A program made the translations under genes and the position numbers. Shown here piece after piece: positions 8,978 to 18,372 of a stretch of 36,803 nucleotides of DNA. The DNA lies in NCBI GenBank assembly GCA_003427395.1, contig BFEA01000076.1, positions 37,422 through 74,224 on the forward strand, in the 5' to 3' direction. Within the stretch, counting starts at the first letter, position 1. Each line of letters starts with the position of its first letter. The stretch comes from Chara braunii (Eukaryota; Streptophyta; Charophyceae; Charales; Characeae). A model generated the notes under the pieces. The model had not been told where the DNA came from. It searched no databases and saw nothing but the letters and a program-made list of their open reading frames with translations.

Positions 8978-9923
8978 ATGTCGGGACGAGGAAGACCTAA
9001 CTCTTCTGCAGGGACTCATGAGGAGACCCTGATGGGTGCCATGGTCGTGAGCGTTGACAATATGAAGGGAGGTTCGAACATTGTAAGAGCAAAGCGACCA
9101 GATGAAAGATTTTCATGTTTTAGAGGACCACAAGTCAATGATTTTTTGGATGAGTATGAATTATTTGGACTCGGTTATGGTTGAACAGACAGACACACAA
9201 ATAGCTTCTATCATATTGTGATTCTTACTCGAGGTTGGTAGTTCAAGAATTGATGGAAGGGGCTACTACATGAGAAGAAGTCAAAGATGGAATGAAAAGA
9301 GAATTTGAGAAAAACGTTGTTCTGACTATTATCAAGGATCTCCTCAATATCAGAAGAGCTAAGTATGATACATTCAATATTTTCCTTCAGAAGTTTATCC
9401 GAACAAGCAAAAAAATTCTAGACTTCGATGAGGCTCAGAGATGTCATATTTTTCGGACTAACTTCACTGACAACGAGAGACAGACTGTGTTAAACAAAGC
9501 TCAACATTACCCTCTCAGATGGATGAAATGGTTGCAATAGTCAGATCTCTACCTACAGTTTCTCATAAGAAGTGGCAACTAGATTAGATCAGTACTTTGG
9601 CTAAGGACTGAGAAACAGAGAATGGCATGAACAGAGGGAGCAACAGGAGCACAGAGAACATCACCCAACGAGTTAGGACAAATTATATGCCTGCTATCCG
9701 TACTCCTGATGAGAAAGGGAAAAAGAAGGCAGAAAGTGAGGATGAAGAAGATGATGATGATGATGATGGCTATGGAAGGAGAGGAGACATGTTCAAATTC
9801 AAAAGGAATGGGGGAAATGGTGGTAGAGGAAACAGAGAAAGAAGAAAATATGAAGATCAATCGAGGAAGAGCTTCATCTGTTATTATTGTGATAAAGGAG
9901 GTCATACCACCACTTATTGTTAA
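8978..9923 (+). pseudogene. Element B: gag (capsid/nucleocapsid), broken
   Basis: Starts ATG TCG GGA CGA (MSGRGRPNSSAG). The first block (to 9184) ends RPDERFSCFRGPQVNDFLDEYE, a typical lead into a Ty3/gypsy capsid. The middle (9185-9291) continues in another frame with two stops, one being TGA in place of Trp in ATTxEEVKDGM. The block 9292-9540 carries more capsid helices (YDTFNIFLQKFIRTSKKIL). The block 9627-9923 has an acidic patch (DEEDDDDDDG), a Gly/Arg-rich RNA-binding stretch and a CX2CX4HX4C zinc knuckle (CYYCDKGGHTTTYC) at its end. Gag normally forms the particle and binds the RNA. At least three lesions make this copy dead. Confidence 0.8.
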
Positions 9924-10440
9924 CCTCTGGAAGAAGATGTGAAGAGTGGGGTTGCTAAAGAGGATGCAATCGGTCATGTATGTGACAACTCATGGAACAA
10001 GTGGGATCCCAGGCATCATGGAGGTATGAGACTTCTTGCCCTTAAACACGAAGAGAAAATTAAAAAAAAAAAAAAGAGGAAGGCTTACGTAAATGTTTAC
10101 TTTCTTGTTGGTAAATTGTTTGAAGAACTTGTGCAAAAATTTGATGATTCGTCAGCTATAATTGACTTGCCTTTATAGTCTTTGACGCTGGTGGAAGACT
10201 TTTCTAATGAAGCTTCCTCATGTGGTCAGTTAACATGATGATCCTAAAGAGAGTCCTACATCTCAGGATTCCTTTGAGTTAGTAGAACTTCCAACTGATG
10301 AACCTACTTGTTTAGAATTAACGGCTGTGAACTTGTGCAAAAGTTAGTAGAACTTCCTACTGATGAACCTACTTGTTTAGAACTTGTGCAAAAGTTAGTA
10401 GAACTTCCTACTGATGAACCTACTTCCTACTGATTCTTCC
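9924..10440 (+). pseudogene. Element B: region between gag and protease, with coding repeats
   Basis: Continues in protein-like but broken frames (9939-10178: lysine-rich, then FEELVQKFDDSSAI). Further on a 17-residue motif (ELVQKLVELPTDEPTCL) is repeated through a 51-bp DNA unit. No domain is recognised. It probably belonged to the gag-pol linker. Confidence 0.45.
10281..10431. repeat. 51-bp in-frame coding repeat
   Basis: The segment AGTAGAACTTCC begins at 10281, 10346 and 10397. The last two starts are 51 bp apart (17 codons), keeping the frame. The first copy is 65 bp before the second because of an insertion. Each unit encodes LVELPTDEPT. Confidence 0.85.
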
Positions 10441-11405
10441 TGCGATGTTTAGAATTAACATTTCTGTTCCACGAGCTAGATTTTTATCTTCAAACCGTTC
10501 TCTGATAGCTTTAAACCACCAGTACCTCCGAGCCTGTTTTTGCCGACCCTGATTTTCACTGCGCTCCGAGTTTTGCCGAGCCTGGGTCCCACTCCATTTC
10601 TTTATGGTACTCTCATGGGAAGAAAAAAAAAAAAAAAAAAAGGAAGAAAAGTTGCGGCCGTGAAAACTCACAAAACAAGAAAAAGAAACAAAGCTCTGGA
10701 CGTGATTGCAGCTCTATACATTCCCGGAAGTGTTAGTATGAGTGTGCCATCAGTGAGGGCATCTCAGCCCCGTGGCCAGGTTGTAAGATTCCAGAAACTC
10801 AAAAAAAAAAAAAAAAAGACAGGACCAGGGATTTGGTCGTGAAAATGGCAAGATGCATTCCCGTAAGTGCCAGTGTGATCAGGGGTACAATCCTCTGAGG
10901 GAACACCAGCTCGAGCAGATCACGGAGTCAGATTGTCAATATTCCAGAAAAAGAAAACAAGGAAAAAAAAAACGAAAACACGGATTCGGCCTTGAAAACG
11001 ACTGGATACATGACCTTGACAATCATCTGAGGAAACACAGCTAGAGCAGATTACGGATTCCGCCCTGCCTCGTTGGCAGGGGGCACATAACAAACAAAAG
11101 AGAAATAAAAAAAAAAAAAAAACAAGTTCAGAATGTGACCATCTTTGTTGTAAGATGCATTCAACACTGTGAGCACGGCCTCCTGGACTACCCTGCCCAA
11201 CATCATTGCAGTACAAAGACCTTTTTTTTTTCAATTTTATTTTTTGCACGGGCAAAAGAAAAATACGATTTTTGGGACATCGCCGACCCTGTGTCCGAAC
11301 TCCAAAAACTAAGGGTACTGGCCATCATCTCGTATTTTCCCAACACTGGGGAAGACACTGGTGGTTTAAAGGTGTCTTACCATCAGAAGTCGTCATGTAG
11401 CTTGA
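10441..11405. repeat. A-tract tandem repeat block inside element B
   Basis: Runs of A at 10623-10641, 10801-10817, 10963-10972 and 11107-11122, spaced 178, 162 and 144 bp apart, are embedded in diverged repeat units. Units share GGyCgTGAAAA after the A run, then (A)TGCATTCCCG, then CTGAGGrAACACAGC and GAGCAGAT-ACGGA. The block is more GC-rich than the flanks and separates gag-linker sequence from the protease linker, so I read it as an insertion or an amplified non-coding segment. Adjacent SINE-like inserts with poly(A) tails are an alternative. Confidence 0.65.
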
Positions 11406-11409
11406 TATA

Positions 11410-11664
11410 GTGGTTGGTGAGGTGAGGAACCTTGAAGTGAACTTAACACCTCAGATCGAGGAAAAGAAAAGAAGAAAAGTTGAAGAGACTTTAAGCGACG
11501 TCTTTGATGATCAAGAACATAATCCATCGTCTCGAAAGAATGAACAAGGGAAGAAGAGAAAATTCATCCTCAAGAGTGAATTGGAAGATGAGACTGTAAT
11601 CAGTGATGATTATAAAAATGTTAGAAAAAATAGATGTAACTCATATCCTTCAAGGAAGCAATGA
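11410..11664 (+). pseudogene. Element B: charged linker before protease
   Basis: 84 codons, strongly charged (EEKKRRKVEETLSDVFDDQE; GKKRKFILKSELEDE), overlapping the protease frame by four bases. No domain. It lies where the polyprotein linker between gag and protease is expected. The two Lys/Arg clusters look like nuclear localisation signals, but that is only composition. Confidence 0.4.
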
Positions 11665-12131
11665 CTGTAGTACCTAAGCTGAGAGAGGAGCTTAAGAGAT
11701 TGATTAAAAATAAAAAAGTGGAAGTCAACTACTTGGGTGCGGCTTTCCCTGCTCAAGTGGACATGTCATTGTCAGGGTGTAAGATGAGGTTTGCAACTAT
11801 GGGTTGTGGATACTTGACTATCTATATCAATCAAGTGGAGATCCGAGCCTTAGTAGACTCTATGGAGGCTTGTAACTTAACTATTGATAGACCCTCAAAG
11901 AGCATATTGAGTATTATTGTTGGAACTCTCTACCTGACCGGTTATATTGATAATCTGCCAATTAAGGTTGGAACAGTGCCTGTCGAACTGATAGGGTTCG
12001 TAGTTTCAGATTTGGGCCGTGATTGTATCCTGGGTACTCCGTTCTTGCATAAAATGGCAGTTGTCCAATTTTTCAGTCATGAAGGGTCATCTTGGATTGG
12101 TTTGGAGGATTTAGAGACTGGTCAGAAATAG
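11661..12131 (+). pseudogene. Element B: retropepsin-like aspartic protease
   Basis: A 156-codon open frame. The active-site neighbourhood reads IRALVDSMEACNLT (Asp at residue 66), where the family has D(S/T)G(A/S): the essential Gly is Met here. Strand and flap features follow, with DCILGTPFLHK (residues 121-131) matching the conserved ILGxxFL block. Length and position between gag and RT fit the gypsy protease. The missing Gly suggests no activity. The frame is unusually well kept otherwise. Confidence 0.75.
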
Positions 12132-12137
12132 ACCTTT

Positions 12138-12775
12138 ATGGTATGTAATTCCAATCATCACAAGCATCAGATATCAGTTAATTCAATCAGAATGGAAGAA
12201 TTTGTTGAGAAAACTAGGAAACTGAAAGGAAAAGGTAAGCAAGAGATTAAAAAAGAAGTTTCAGTGGACACTAATAAGATCTCTAAACTGATGAAAGTTC
12301 TTGGTAGACTCAAAGATGATGATGGATAAATTGAAGCATTCAAGAAGGTTATTGAATTTGCTAAGAGTGCAAGAGTGGAACTACGGTTTGCATCAACTCA
12401 TCGTTTTTTAGGAAAATAGTCATTGGGTCAAAAAAATAAAATAAACCCAAGGGGGTGAAGAAGAACCCAATGGCCGTTTTAATAGAAAAAGACTATGATG
12501 AAGCATTGAAGAAAGAAAGGAGAATCGTCAAAGCATTAAGGGAGTCGACGAAATTAGGAAACCGAGTTACTAAAGAAAAAATTGACACTATGAAGATTGG
12601 TTCAAATCAGTTTATATGGCCTAAAGATAAGGAATATATCTTCAAGGTGTTTCAACAATTCTCTGGTGCATTTTCCTTTAATGATGAAGAGAGGGCGACT
12701 AGATGTGGATATGATCAAGATGACAAAAATCTGGACAGTTTATCATATTTCTTTGAACGATAGACCTACGAAGCA
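12138..12775 (+). pseudogene. Element B: protease-RT linker
   Basis: Two open stretches (12138-12329 and 12455-12763), Lys/Glu-rich. They end in IFKVFQQFSGAFSFNDEER, the segment that precedes RT in Ty3/gypsy polyproteins (the FSDVF..-like block). Stops near 12329 and 12418 and a frameshift near 12700 break it. Confidence 0.6.
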
Positions 12776-13440
12776 TGCCCAATAAAGAGAGGCTGAGGTG
12801 GTTAAATATCTTGATAAAAAGATTGTTTTTAATGTTGCAAGAATCTGCGGAATCATTGGTTTTGCTTTGGAAACCAGGAGGTGGTTTGAGATGGATACAG
12901 AACCTTCAAAAGCTGAATTCAGTGGCGGTATGTGATGCAGGTAACCTCCCTAATGTCGATCTCCTTTCTGAATCCATTGTTGGTCGATGCATTTATTTAT
13001 TTATTGATGTATATTCTGGCTACAATCAGTTTCCTATACATCCCACTAGCCGACCATGACTGTCATGCACACGCCGAGAGGGCTTATTCAAATTTACGTG
13101 GTATTGAAAGGGTGGACGAATGGTGTGGCAATGTTTCAAAGAGACATGATCCAAGTTATGCAAGATATTTTTCATGAGATAATCACTCCCTATATTGATG
13201 ATAACCCAGTGAAAGGGTATGTAGTAAGAGATGAGACTTTAGTCGATGATGGTGTTAGAAAGTTTGTCTGGGAACATGCTGAGGGTGTAAAGTTGGTCTT
13301 AGAAAGAGACTTCAAAAGTATAATTTGACTACCAGTGGACCGAAGTCCCTTCTCTTTCAAGCAGAAGTAACCATCTTAGGCTTTTGATGTTTCTCCAAGG
13401 GTAGGAATCTCGATCCCAAGAAGATAGATAAGATCCATAA
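12776..13440 (+). pseudogene. Element B: reverse transcriptase
   Basis: RT fragments in two or three frames. 12775-13059 holds GGGLRWIQNLQKLNSV and LFIDVYSGYNQFPI, which contains the first catalytic Asp. 13056-13328 continues HTPRGLIQIYVVLKGWTNGVAMFQR and YIDDNPVKG (YxDD box), then VRKFVWEHAEGVKLVLE. The next part, with KSLLFQAEVTILGF, is in another frame up to about 13400. RT copies element RNA into cDNA. The YIDD-PVKG and F(V/I)WEHA combination differs from the YLDD type in element A, so A and B belong to different gypsy lineages. Confidence 0.85.
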
Positions 13441-14060
13441 ATGACCCTTGCCTTTCAAGCGAGTGGCGGATGTCAGAAGTTTTTTTGGTGTCTGCGAATT
13501 CTGGAGGATTTTTATTACTCATTTTGCTACCCCTTGCAGAGCCTCTAAGAGAGATGGTAAGAGAAGGGGCTGACCTATCGTGGACTGAGAAGAGACAAAT
13601 TGTTGCTAAAACTTTACAAGAATAATTGAAAGATGGAGATGTACTGCTAGGAGTAGCTTATTATGATGATGAAAAATGTTGATGGAGGACCAATCGCTCT
13701 CGGTGGTGTACTCATACAGAAGGATAAGAATGGAAGAGAAAGATTTCTAAGGTTTGAGAGCAGGACTCTCAATTCCACAGAAAGAGGTTATACCCTATTC
13801 GAGAAAGAGCTACTGACAATCATCCACTGCCTCAGGTGTTTCAGGCACTATGTGCTTGGAAGAAGATTCATTCTGAGGACCGATGCATTTGCAGTGAGTG
13901 GTGCTATAAAAAAACATTAACAAGTAGATCAAACAATAAGCAGATGGATTGCATTTATTTAGACTTTTGATTTTAAATTGGTAAATATTCCAACCTAGAA
14001 AAATTGAGCAAATGGTTTAAGCCGAATTGAGTGGAGAATCGATGATGATGAAGACATTGA
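13441..14060 (+). pseudogene. Element B: RT tether and RNase H
   Basis: Before 13600 broken frames give PFKRVADVRSFFGVCEFWRIFI, the tether. The open frame 13663-13920 is RNase H: GGPIALGGVLIQKD after an Asp-Gly, LFEKELLTIIHCLR with the catalytic Glu, and RRFILRTDAFAVSGAI with the TDH-like Asp. All three acidic positions are plausible, unlike in element A. After the stop at 13918 the same frame continues as SRWIAFI and later GLSRIEW, the usual C-terminal block, with stops in between. RNase H removes template RNA during cDNA synthesis. Confidence 0.8.
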
Positions 14061-14677
14061 TGGAGCTACTGAAGAGTATACCTATGTTGATAATTTTTTG
14101 AATGAAGAAGATGATGAAGATTATAAGGCACCAAATTCCTATAAGTGGAGTTTATGGCCTGAAGAAAGAGATGGCTGGGGAGAAATCCTCGATGCTTGTG
14201 TTTATGAGTTGATTCTTGATAACAAAAAAAGAAAAAGACAAGAATGATTGGTATATTAGAGTCAACGCAGCAACTGTGGCTGCTCATGAACTAGGAGAGA
14301 GTTCTGGTTCAAAGCACGAAGAAGAAGTTGAGAAGAAAGAAAAAGTATTTTCATTCATTGTTGAAGAATATGGTGAAAGCTACCAAGAGATTGGGAAGAG
14401 GATGGAAAGAGAAAAGATGAAGAAATGTTCCTGCAAAAATTTAAAGAAGAAGTTCAAACTCAAGAGAGGTCACCTCTTTGTGGATGGCAAGAGAGGATTA
14501 CCTCCATTAAGAGTACTATGTGGGAAAGAGAGGCAGTTAAAAATAGTTGTTGCTCTACACGAAAGGGTTGCAGGTGGTCACGGAGCCGATGAAGCAACCT
14601 ATTCTAAGACAACTAAGTTTTACTTTCGGCCTGGTATGAGAGACATTTATATCGGAAGACGTCTACAACAAGAATGA
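14061..14677 (+). pseudogene. Element B: linker and integrase N-terminal region
   Basis: 14216-14677 (153 codons) starts with a Lys/Glu-rich linker. It then gives LPPLRVLCGKERQLKIVVALHERVAGGHGADEATYSKTTKFYFRPGM. The first half of the integrase H2C2 zinc finger (ALHE....GGHG) is clear. The CxxC half is not seen, and the frame runs out at 14677. Upstream, 14041-14216 encodes an acidic stretch (DDDEDIDGATEEY) in the same region. Confidence 0.7.
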
Positions 14678-14699
14678 TAGAGCCTCTATTTCCCATTAT

Positions 14700-15255
14700 C
14701 CTGGTAGAACCAGGCAGTCGAGTTCATCTGGATCTCATTACCATGCCTCTAGGCAAGGGAGAGATGAGAACATATTGAACATGAGATAATTTTTTTGGCT
14801 ATGTTGAAGCAGAAACTCTGAAGAGGAAGACAGTCAAACAAGTGGTTGACTGGATAGAGGAAATTTATCTTAGATATCCCTTCATCAGAGAGTTTGTTTC
14901 AGACATAGGGTGTGAATCCATAAATGAGATTGTAAGAATCACTCTCAGATTGAGTGTCAGAATTCGATACGTGACTACTTATCATCCTCAAGCAAGTGCA
15001 CCAGTCGAGAGAGGTCACAGGACTTTGAAGGATTCACTAGCAAAATGGTGTGAAAGGAATCTCAACAATTGGCCAAAGGTGCTAAGAGCTGCAGTCTATG
15101 CTGATAACATCACTGTTAAGAGGACCACTGGCTATGCACCATTTATTTTGTGGTACGGTCGGTATGCTACCCTGCCTATTGAGAGTATAGTCAAGACGTG
15201 GTCGAGTCAAGAAAGTGACAAAGAATACTCTCTCTCTCCGAACTACTTCAGATAA
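14700..15255 (+). pseudogene. Element B: integrase catalytic core
   Basis: The frame of 14842-15255 extends back through two TGA stops to RVHLDLITMP, whose Asp codon is at 14731-14733: the first catalytic residue. Within 14842-15255 the second Asp is residue 21 (FVSDIGCE) and the Glu residue 56 (APVERGHRTLKD), 34 residues between them, close to the DD35E spacing. TTGYAPFILWYGR is the conserved C-terminal core block. The catalytic triad is preserved but the frame is interrupted. Confidence 0.85.
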
Positions 15256-15657
15256 GAATGAGGCGGATATCAGAAGTTCATTAGGCAGTGATGGATGCTG
15301 CATAGAGAATGACAACCAGCAGACTATCTAATCAAGAGAGATGAAACAAGAAAAAGGTACATCGGAAATGAGGAACTGAAAATCGATGATATTGTCCTTC
15401 TGTTTGACAATTCTTTTGAGACTCTGTGGACTAAGCGTTTGGTGCCCAGATGGCTCGGCCCTTACAGAATCACAAGTGAAGCAGAGGGCAAAGTTTATGA
15501 GATTTCTGAGATGGATGGGTCAAGAGTTCATAATATGGTATCAGGGTTGATACTTTATAAGTTCATCTTTAGAAATTCTGATCTAATTCCTAGTATGACC
15601 GCAAATAGAGGAAAGGGAGGTCAACCATCCAGTAAGAGAACCGTTTCAGAGAACTGA
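15256..15657 (+). pseudogene. Element B: integrase C-terminus with GPY motif
   Basis: 15439-15657 gives VPRWLGPYRITSEAEGKVYEI and VSGLILYKF, the GPY/F module found after the integrase core in many Ty3/gypsy elements. The part between the core and this module is out of frame. No chromodomain follows, in contrast to element A. The open frame ends at 15655-15657. Confidence 0.75.
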
Positions 15658-16050
15658 AAAGAAGTACAATGAGAAAGTAAGGCACTGCAGGACTGAAGTT
15701 TCAATAAACTATGATTATCCTTGCATTGTCAATTTTCAGCATATCAATTTTAACACGAGAGACTTGAGAGAGAACCTTCAGATGATTCATATTCATTCAT
15801 GCATCTGAATTAATATTCTTATTTCTGCAAGTGACAGAACTAATGAGATTAAAGTATCACTGGTGCAGAGCCACTGTCGATCCACGAGTATCAGACCTTA
15901 AGAGCGGGGAACAACTGTGAGGTGCAGTTGTAGGAAGGGAGTGATGAGATATCGCCTTCTTAAGTACTGATGCGGTATCAAGTGCAGAGAACTTATGGTT
16001 GCGTCACATCAAAATGTAATCAGTATTATTTCTATAATGAAGAGAAAGTT
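15658..16050 (+). other. Element B: 3' untranslated region and possible polypurine tract
   Basis: No coding signal. AGGAAGGGAG at 15932-15941 is a purine run directly followed by TGATGAGATATC. This layout (polypurine tract then TG) would mark a 3' LTR start. The sequence after it does not match the candidate 5' LTR at 5877, so the call is weak. Confidence 0.35.
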
Positions 16051-16230
16051 TGATGGGGATAAAGAACTTCAACTTTACTTGATAAAGAGTTGTCAGTAGA
16101 GGGACTTCATGTCTTTTGACTAAGTTACTTGGCCAAGAAAGTTGTCATGAAGATGGTCATAAAGAAGTTCAGTTTCGTTTGGCCAAAGAGTTGTAAGCAA
16201 AAGGACTTCGTGTTTTTTGAGTAAGTTGCC
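16051..16230. repeat. 100-bp tandem repeat, two diverged units
   Basis: 16051-16150 and 16151 to about 16230 share ATAAAGAAsTTCA, AAAGAGTTGTmAG, GGACTTCrTGT and TTGAsTAAGTT in the same order at an exact 100-bp period. The second unit is truncated at its 3' end. Confidence 0.85.
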
Positions 16231-16256
16231 TATCCTCTGTCTCTTATGAGGGTAGA

Positions 16257-16480
16257 GACCTCTCTGGGACCAGTATCTCAATACTTGAGGCTGACAGGAG
16301 GTATCTTGGAAGTGTTCTCAGATGAGGGAAGGGACCCCTCTGAGACGAGTATCGTTATAATTTCCTTGAGACTGACGGGAGGTCTCTTGGAAAACTCTCA
16401 GATGAGGAAAGGGACCTCTCTGGGATCAACACTTTGTATTTTCTTGAGACTGAAGGGAGGTCTCTTGGAAATACATTGTT
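16257..16480. repeat. 76-80-bp tandem repeat, three units
   Basis: Units begin GACCyCTCTGrGA at 16257, 16333 and 16413. Each continues with TTGAGrCTGAmrGGAGG and TCTTGGAA and then an AGATGAGG segment. The plus-strand translation repeats SLGP...LRLTGGLLE, but I think this is a by-product of the DNA repeat. Confidence 0.9.
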
Positions 16481-16617
16481 GGTTGTCGTTTTGCTGTTGT
16501 TCATTTCCTCTTGAGACTGACGTCTTTTGAGAAATATTAGTTTTTTTATTTGGGGCATTGACAAACTGCTTGTGGGGTTTTTATATGCTTGTTTGAATGG
16601 TAGTGCTTGGGGTTTTT

Positions 16618-17200
16618 TTCTCTAACCTAAGATGTCGTTGATTGTCGGAGCCAACCAGCGCCTTACCGCAGTAGGTTACAATCTGGTGGGGTCATCAAGT
16701 CCCCAGCTCAAGTGTCAAATTCCAGAGTTGACTGAGGCTAAGACTCCGGGAGTCTGGCCTATGAGGTCAAAAGGGGTCAACTGGAACCCTACCGCAATCA
16801 AAGGTTGCAATCCAGTGGGTTCACTAGAGCCCGAATTGTAGTTAGACAGGGTCCTACGTTCAAAATTTGGGGGGGCAGCCAGCACCCTGGGCCGAAAACT
16901 GGTGGGTGAGCCGGTCCCCAACCGCCGAGGTCAAATCCGGGTGTAGGACAGTTAATCTACTATCTTAGGGTGACCAAACTTGCTATAGTCTGAGTGTCCT
17001 GGCGTGAGGTGCACCAAAGGGTCATAATACTCGAGTAGTGGGTATGGTGGTCCTAACCTGGAGGCAGGTTAAGGGGGTTGTCGAGACAAATGGTTTGATT
17101 AGTCCTGGCCTGAGGCGGGCCAAATGAGGGATGTCAGGCTGATGGGAGGTTTGTCACCCCAAGCCAGTGGTGGGCACTAAGCCGAAACCAAGGCAATGTA
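16618..17200. other. Unassigned sequence with internal partial repeats
   Basis: No coding signal. Loosely repeated segments occur: TACCGCAgTaGGTTaCAATC near 16664 and ACCGCAATCAAAGGTTGCAATCC near 16790; GTCCTGGCsTGAGG at about 16997 and 17102. It could be the remaining 3' end of element B or a separate repeat. Confidence 0.4.
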
Positions 17201-17837
17201 TGACTCCTGTTTATGTTATTCATAATTTTACTATGGGATTTTTTTTTTTTTTTAATTTTTTTTTTGCTGCTTGACTATTGCTTGTCGGGGAGTTTGCTTG
17301 TTGGGATCATGTTCGGTGGTTTGTGGAACTTGTTGTTTTGTAGGTTTATGCAGATTCATATAAAGTTTCAGACCAAAGAAAGGAAAAAGGGGTTTGGTAT
17401 CCCCCTTATTGTCTGAGAAGTTTAGGAGACTCCTCACTCATATCAGAGAGAGAACTTGAGAAGACGTCTCACTCAGGCCGGAGAACGAGAAAAGGGTTTG
17501 GTGAACTTTATCCTCAACATTGCTGACAACGAATGTCCACAGTATTAACGTTTGATTGACAATATTCTCGGAATTACTGTCAAGATGAGAGATGAGGTAA
17601 CTTATTTACTGCGAAAAGTTCAAAGAGAATTAGATTTTGGAACGACAAGAGGTCAAAGTCAACTGTAGACGAAAAATTGAGATATAATGCTCCTTAAATT
17701 TATTTGGTGGTCGACAAAGCTGCCTGGTTCACGAGGAACCTGCATCCTCGGCCTCAAGGTATTCAAACACTCAAGCCAAGGACGCTATGAGGTATGAAGT
17801 GAAATGAGAAGTCAAGGAAAGAAAAATAAGAAAATTT
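17201..17837. other. AT-rich stretch, no gene recognised
   Basis: Contains T-rich runs (17230-17270). Frames on the plus strand are short and full of stops. I see no domain or repeat. The sequence resembles the leader of element B in base composition only. Confidence 0.4.
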
Positions 17838-18372
17838 ATGGAAAGATGTCATGCTTACACAAGAGATAAAAGATGGTCATGAACTCGACCTGGAGTAAGG
17901 CAAGAAGGAAGAAAATACAAAAGAGAGTGCAACTATTGAGATGAGATTGAGAAGGAACAGCGCAAGGGATAGAGGGAGATGATGCTGGCACTATTGTCGT
18001 ACTTAGCACGGGAGTAGTGGGGGTTCTCGGAGTGTATGGAGGAGAGGAAGTGTTGGGTGCACAATGGCGCGCCTCAAATTTCTTCTAATAATACTCCATC
18101 CTCGTTGGGGATGGAGTTCTTTCATACCAACCAGCAAAAGGGGGACGTGGATATGGTATAGTGTGAACGCCATAACCTCGCGCCTCTTCCTCCTTCTCCT
18201 CCGAGCTATACTCACGCCTTGCACGAGCTGGCGGCTCTTCACGAGCCTTACCTCCTTTTCCCCCTCTTCCTCTAGTAAAAGAAAAAAGGAAAATGTACGT
18301 AGCTACAAAGTTGTGAGAGTAAGAGGACTGGACTACTAAGGAAAGGAGGAGAGAGACGGTTGTGCAAGTCAC
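17838..18372 (-). pseudogene. Pro/Ser/Arg-rich ORF remnant, unknown
   Basis: The minus-strand frame from 18372 encodes a hydrophobic start, then RGRGGKGGKAREEPPARARR and an acidic run (SSEEKEEEARGYG). It stops with TAG just after RMEYY at about 18085. Beyond the stop the same frame stays open for about 80 more codons with a Pro/Thr/Ser-rich segment (SSPPYTPRTPTTPVL). An Arg/Gly-rich then Pro-rich protein with one stop resembles the disordered N-terminus of a retroelement gag, but no domain proves this. Confidence 0.3.

Noticed and set aside
15942-16230. Confident 3' LTR of element B
   Set aside because: A purine run and TG start are present, but the sequence does not match the candidate 5' LTR, so only a weak note is given.
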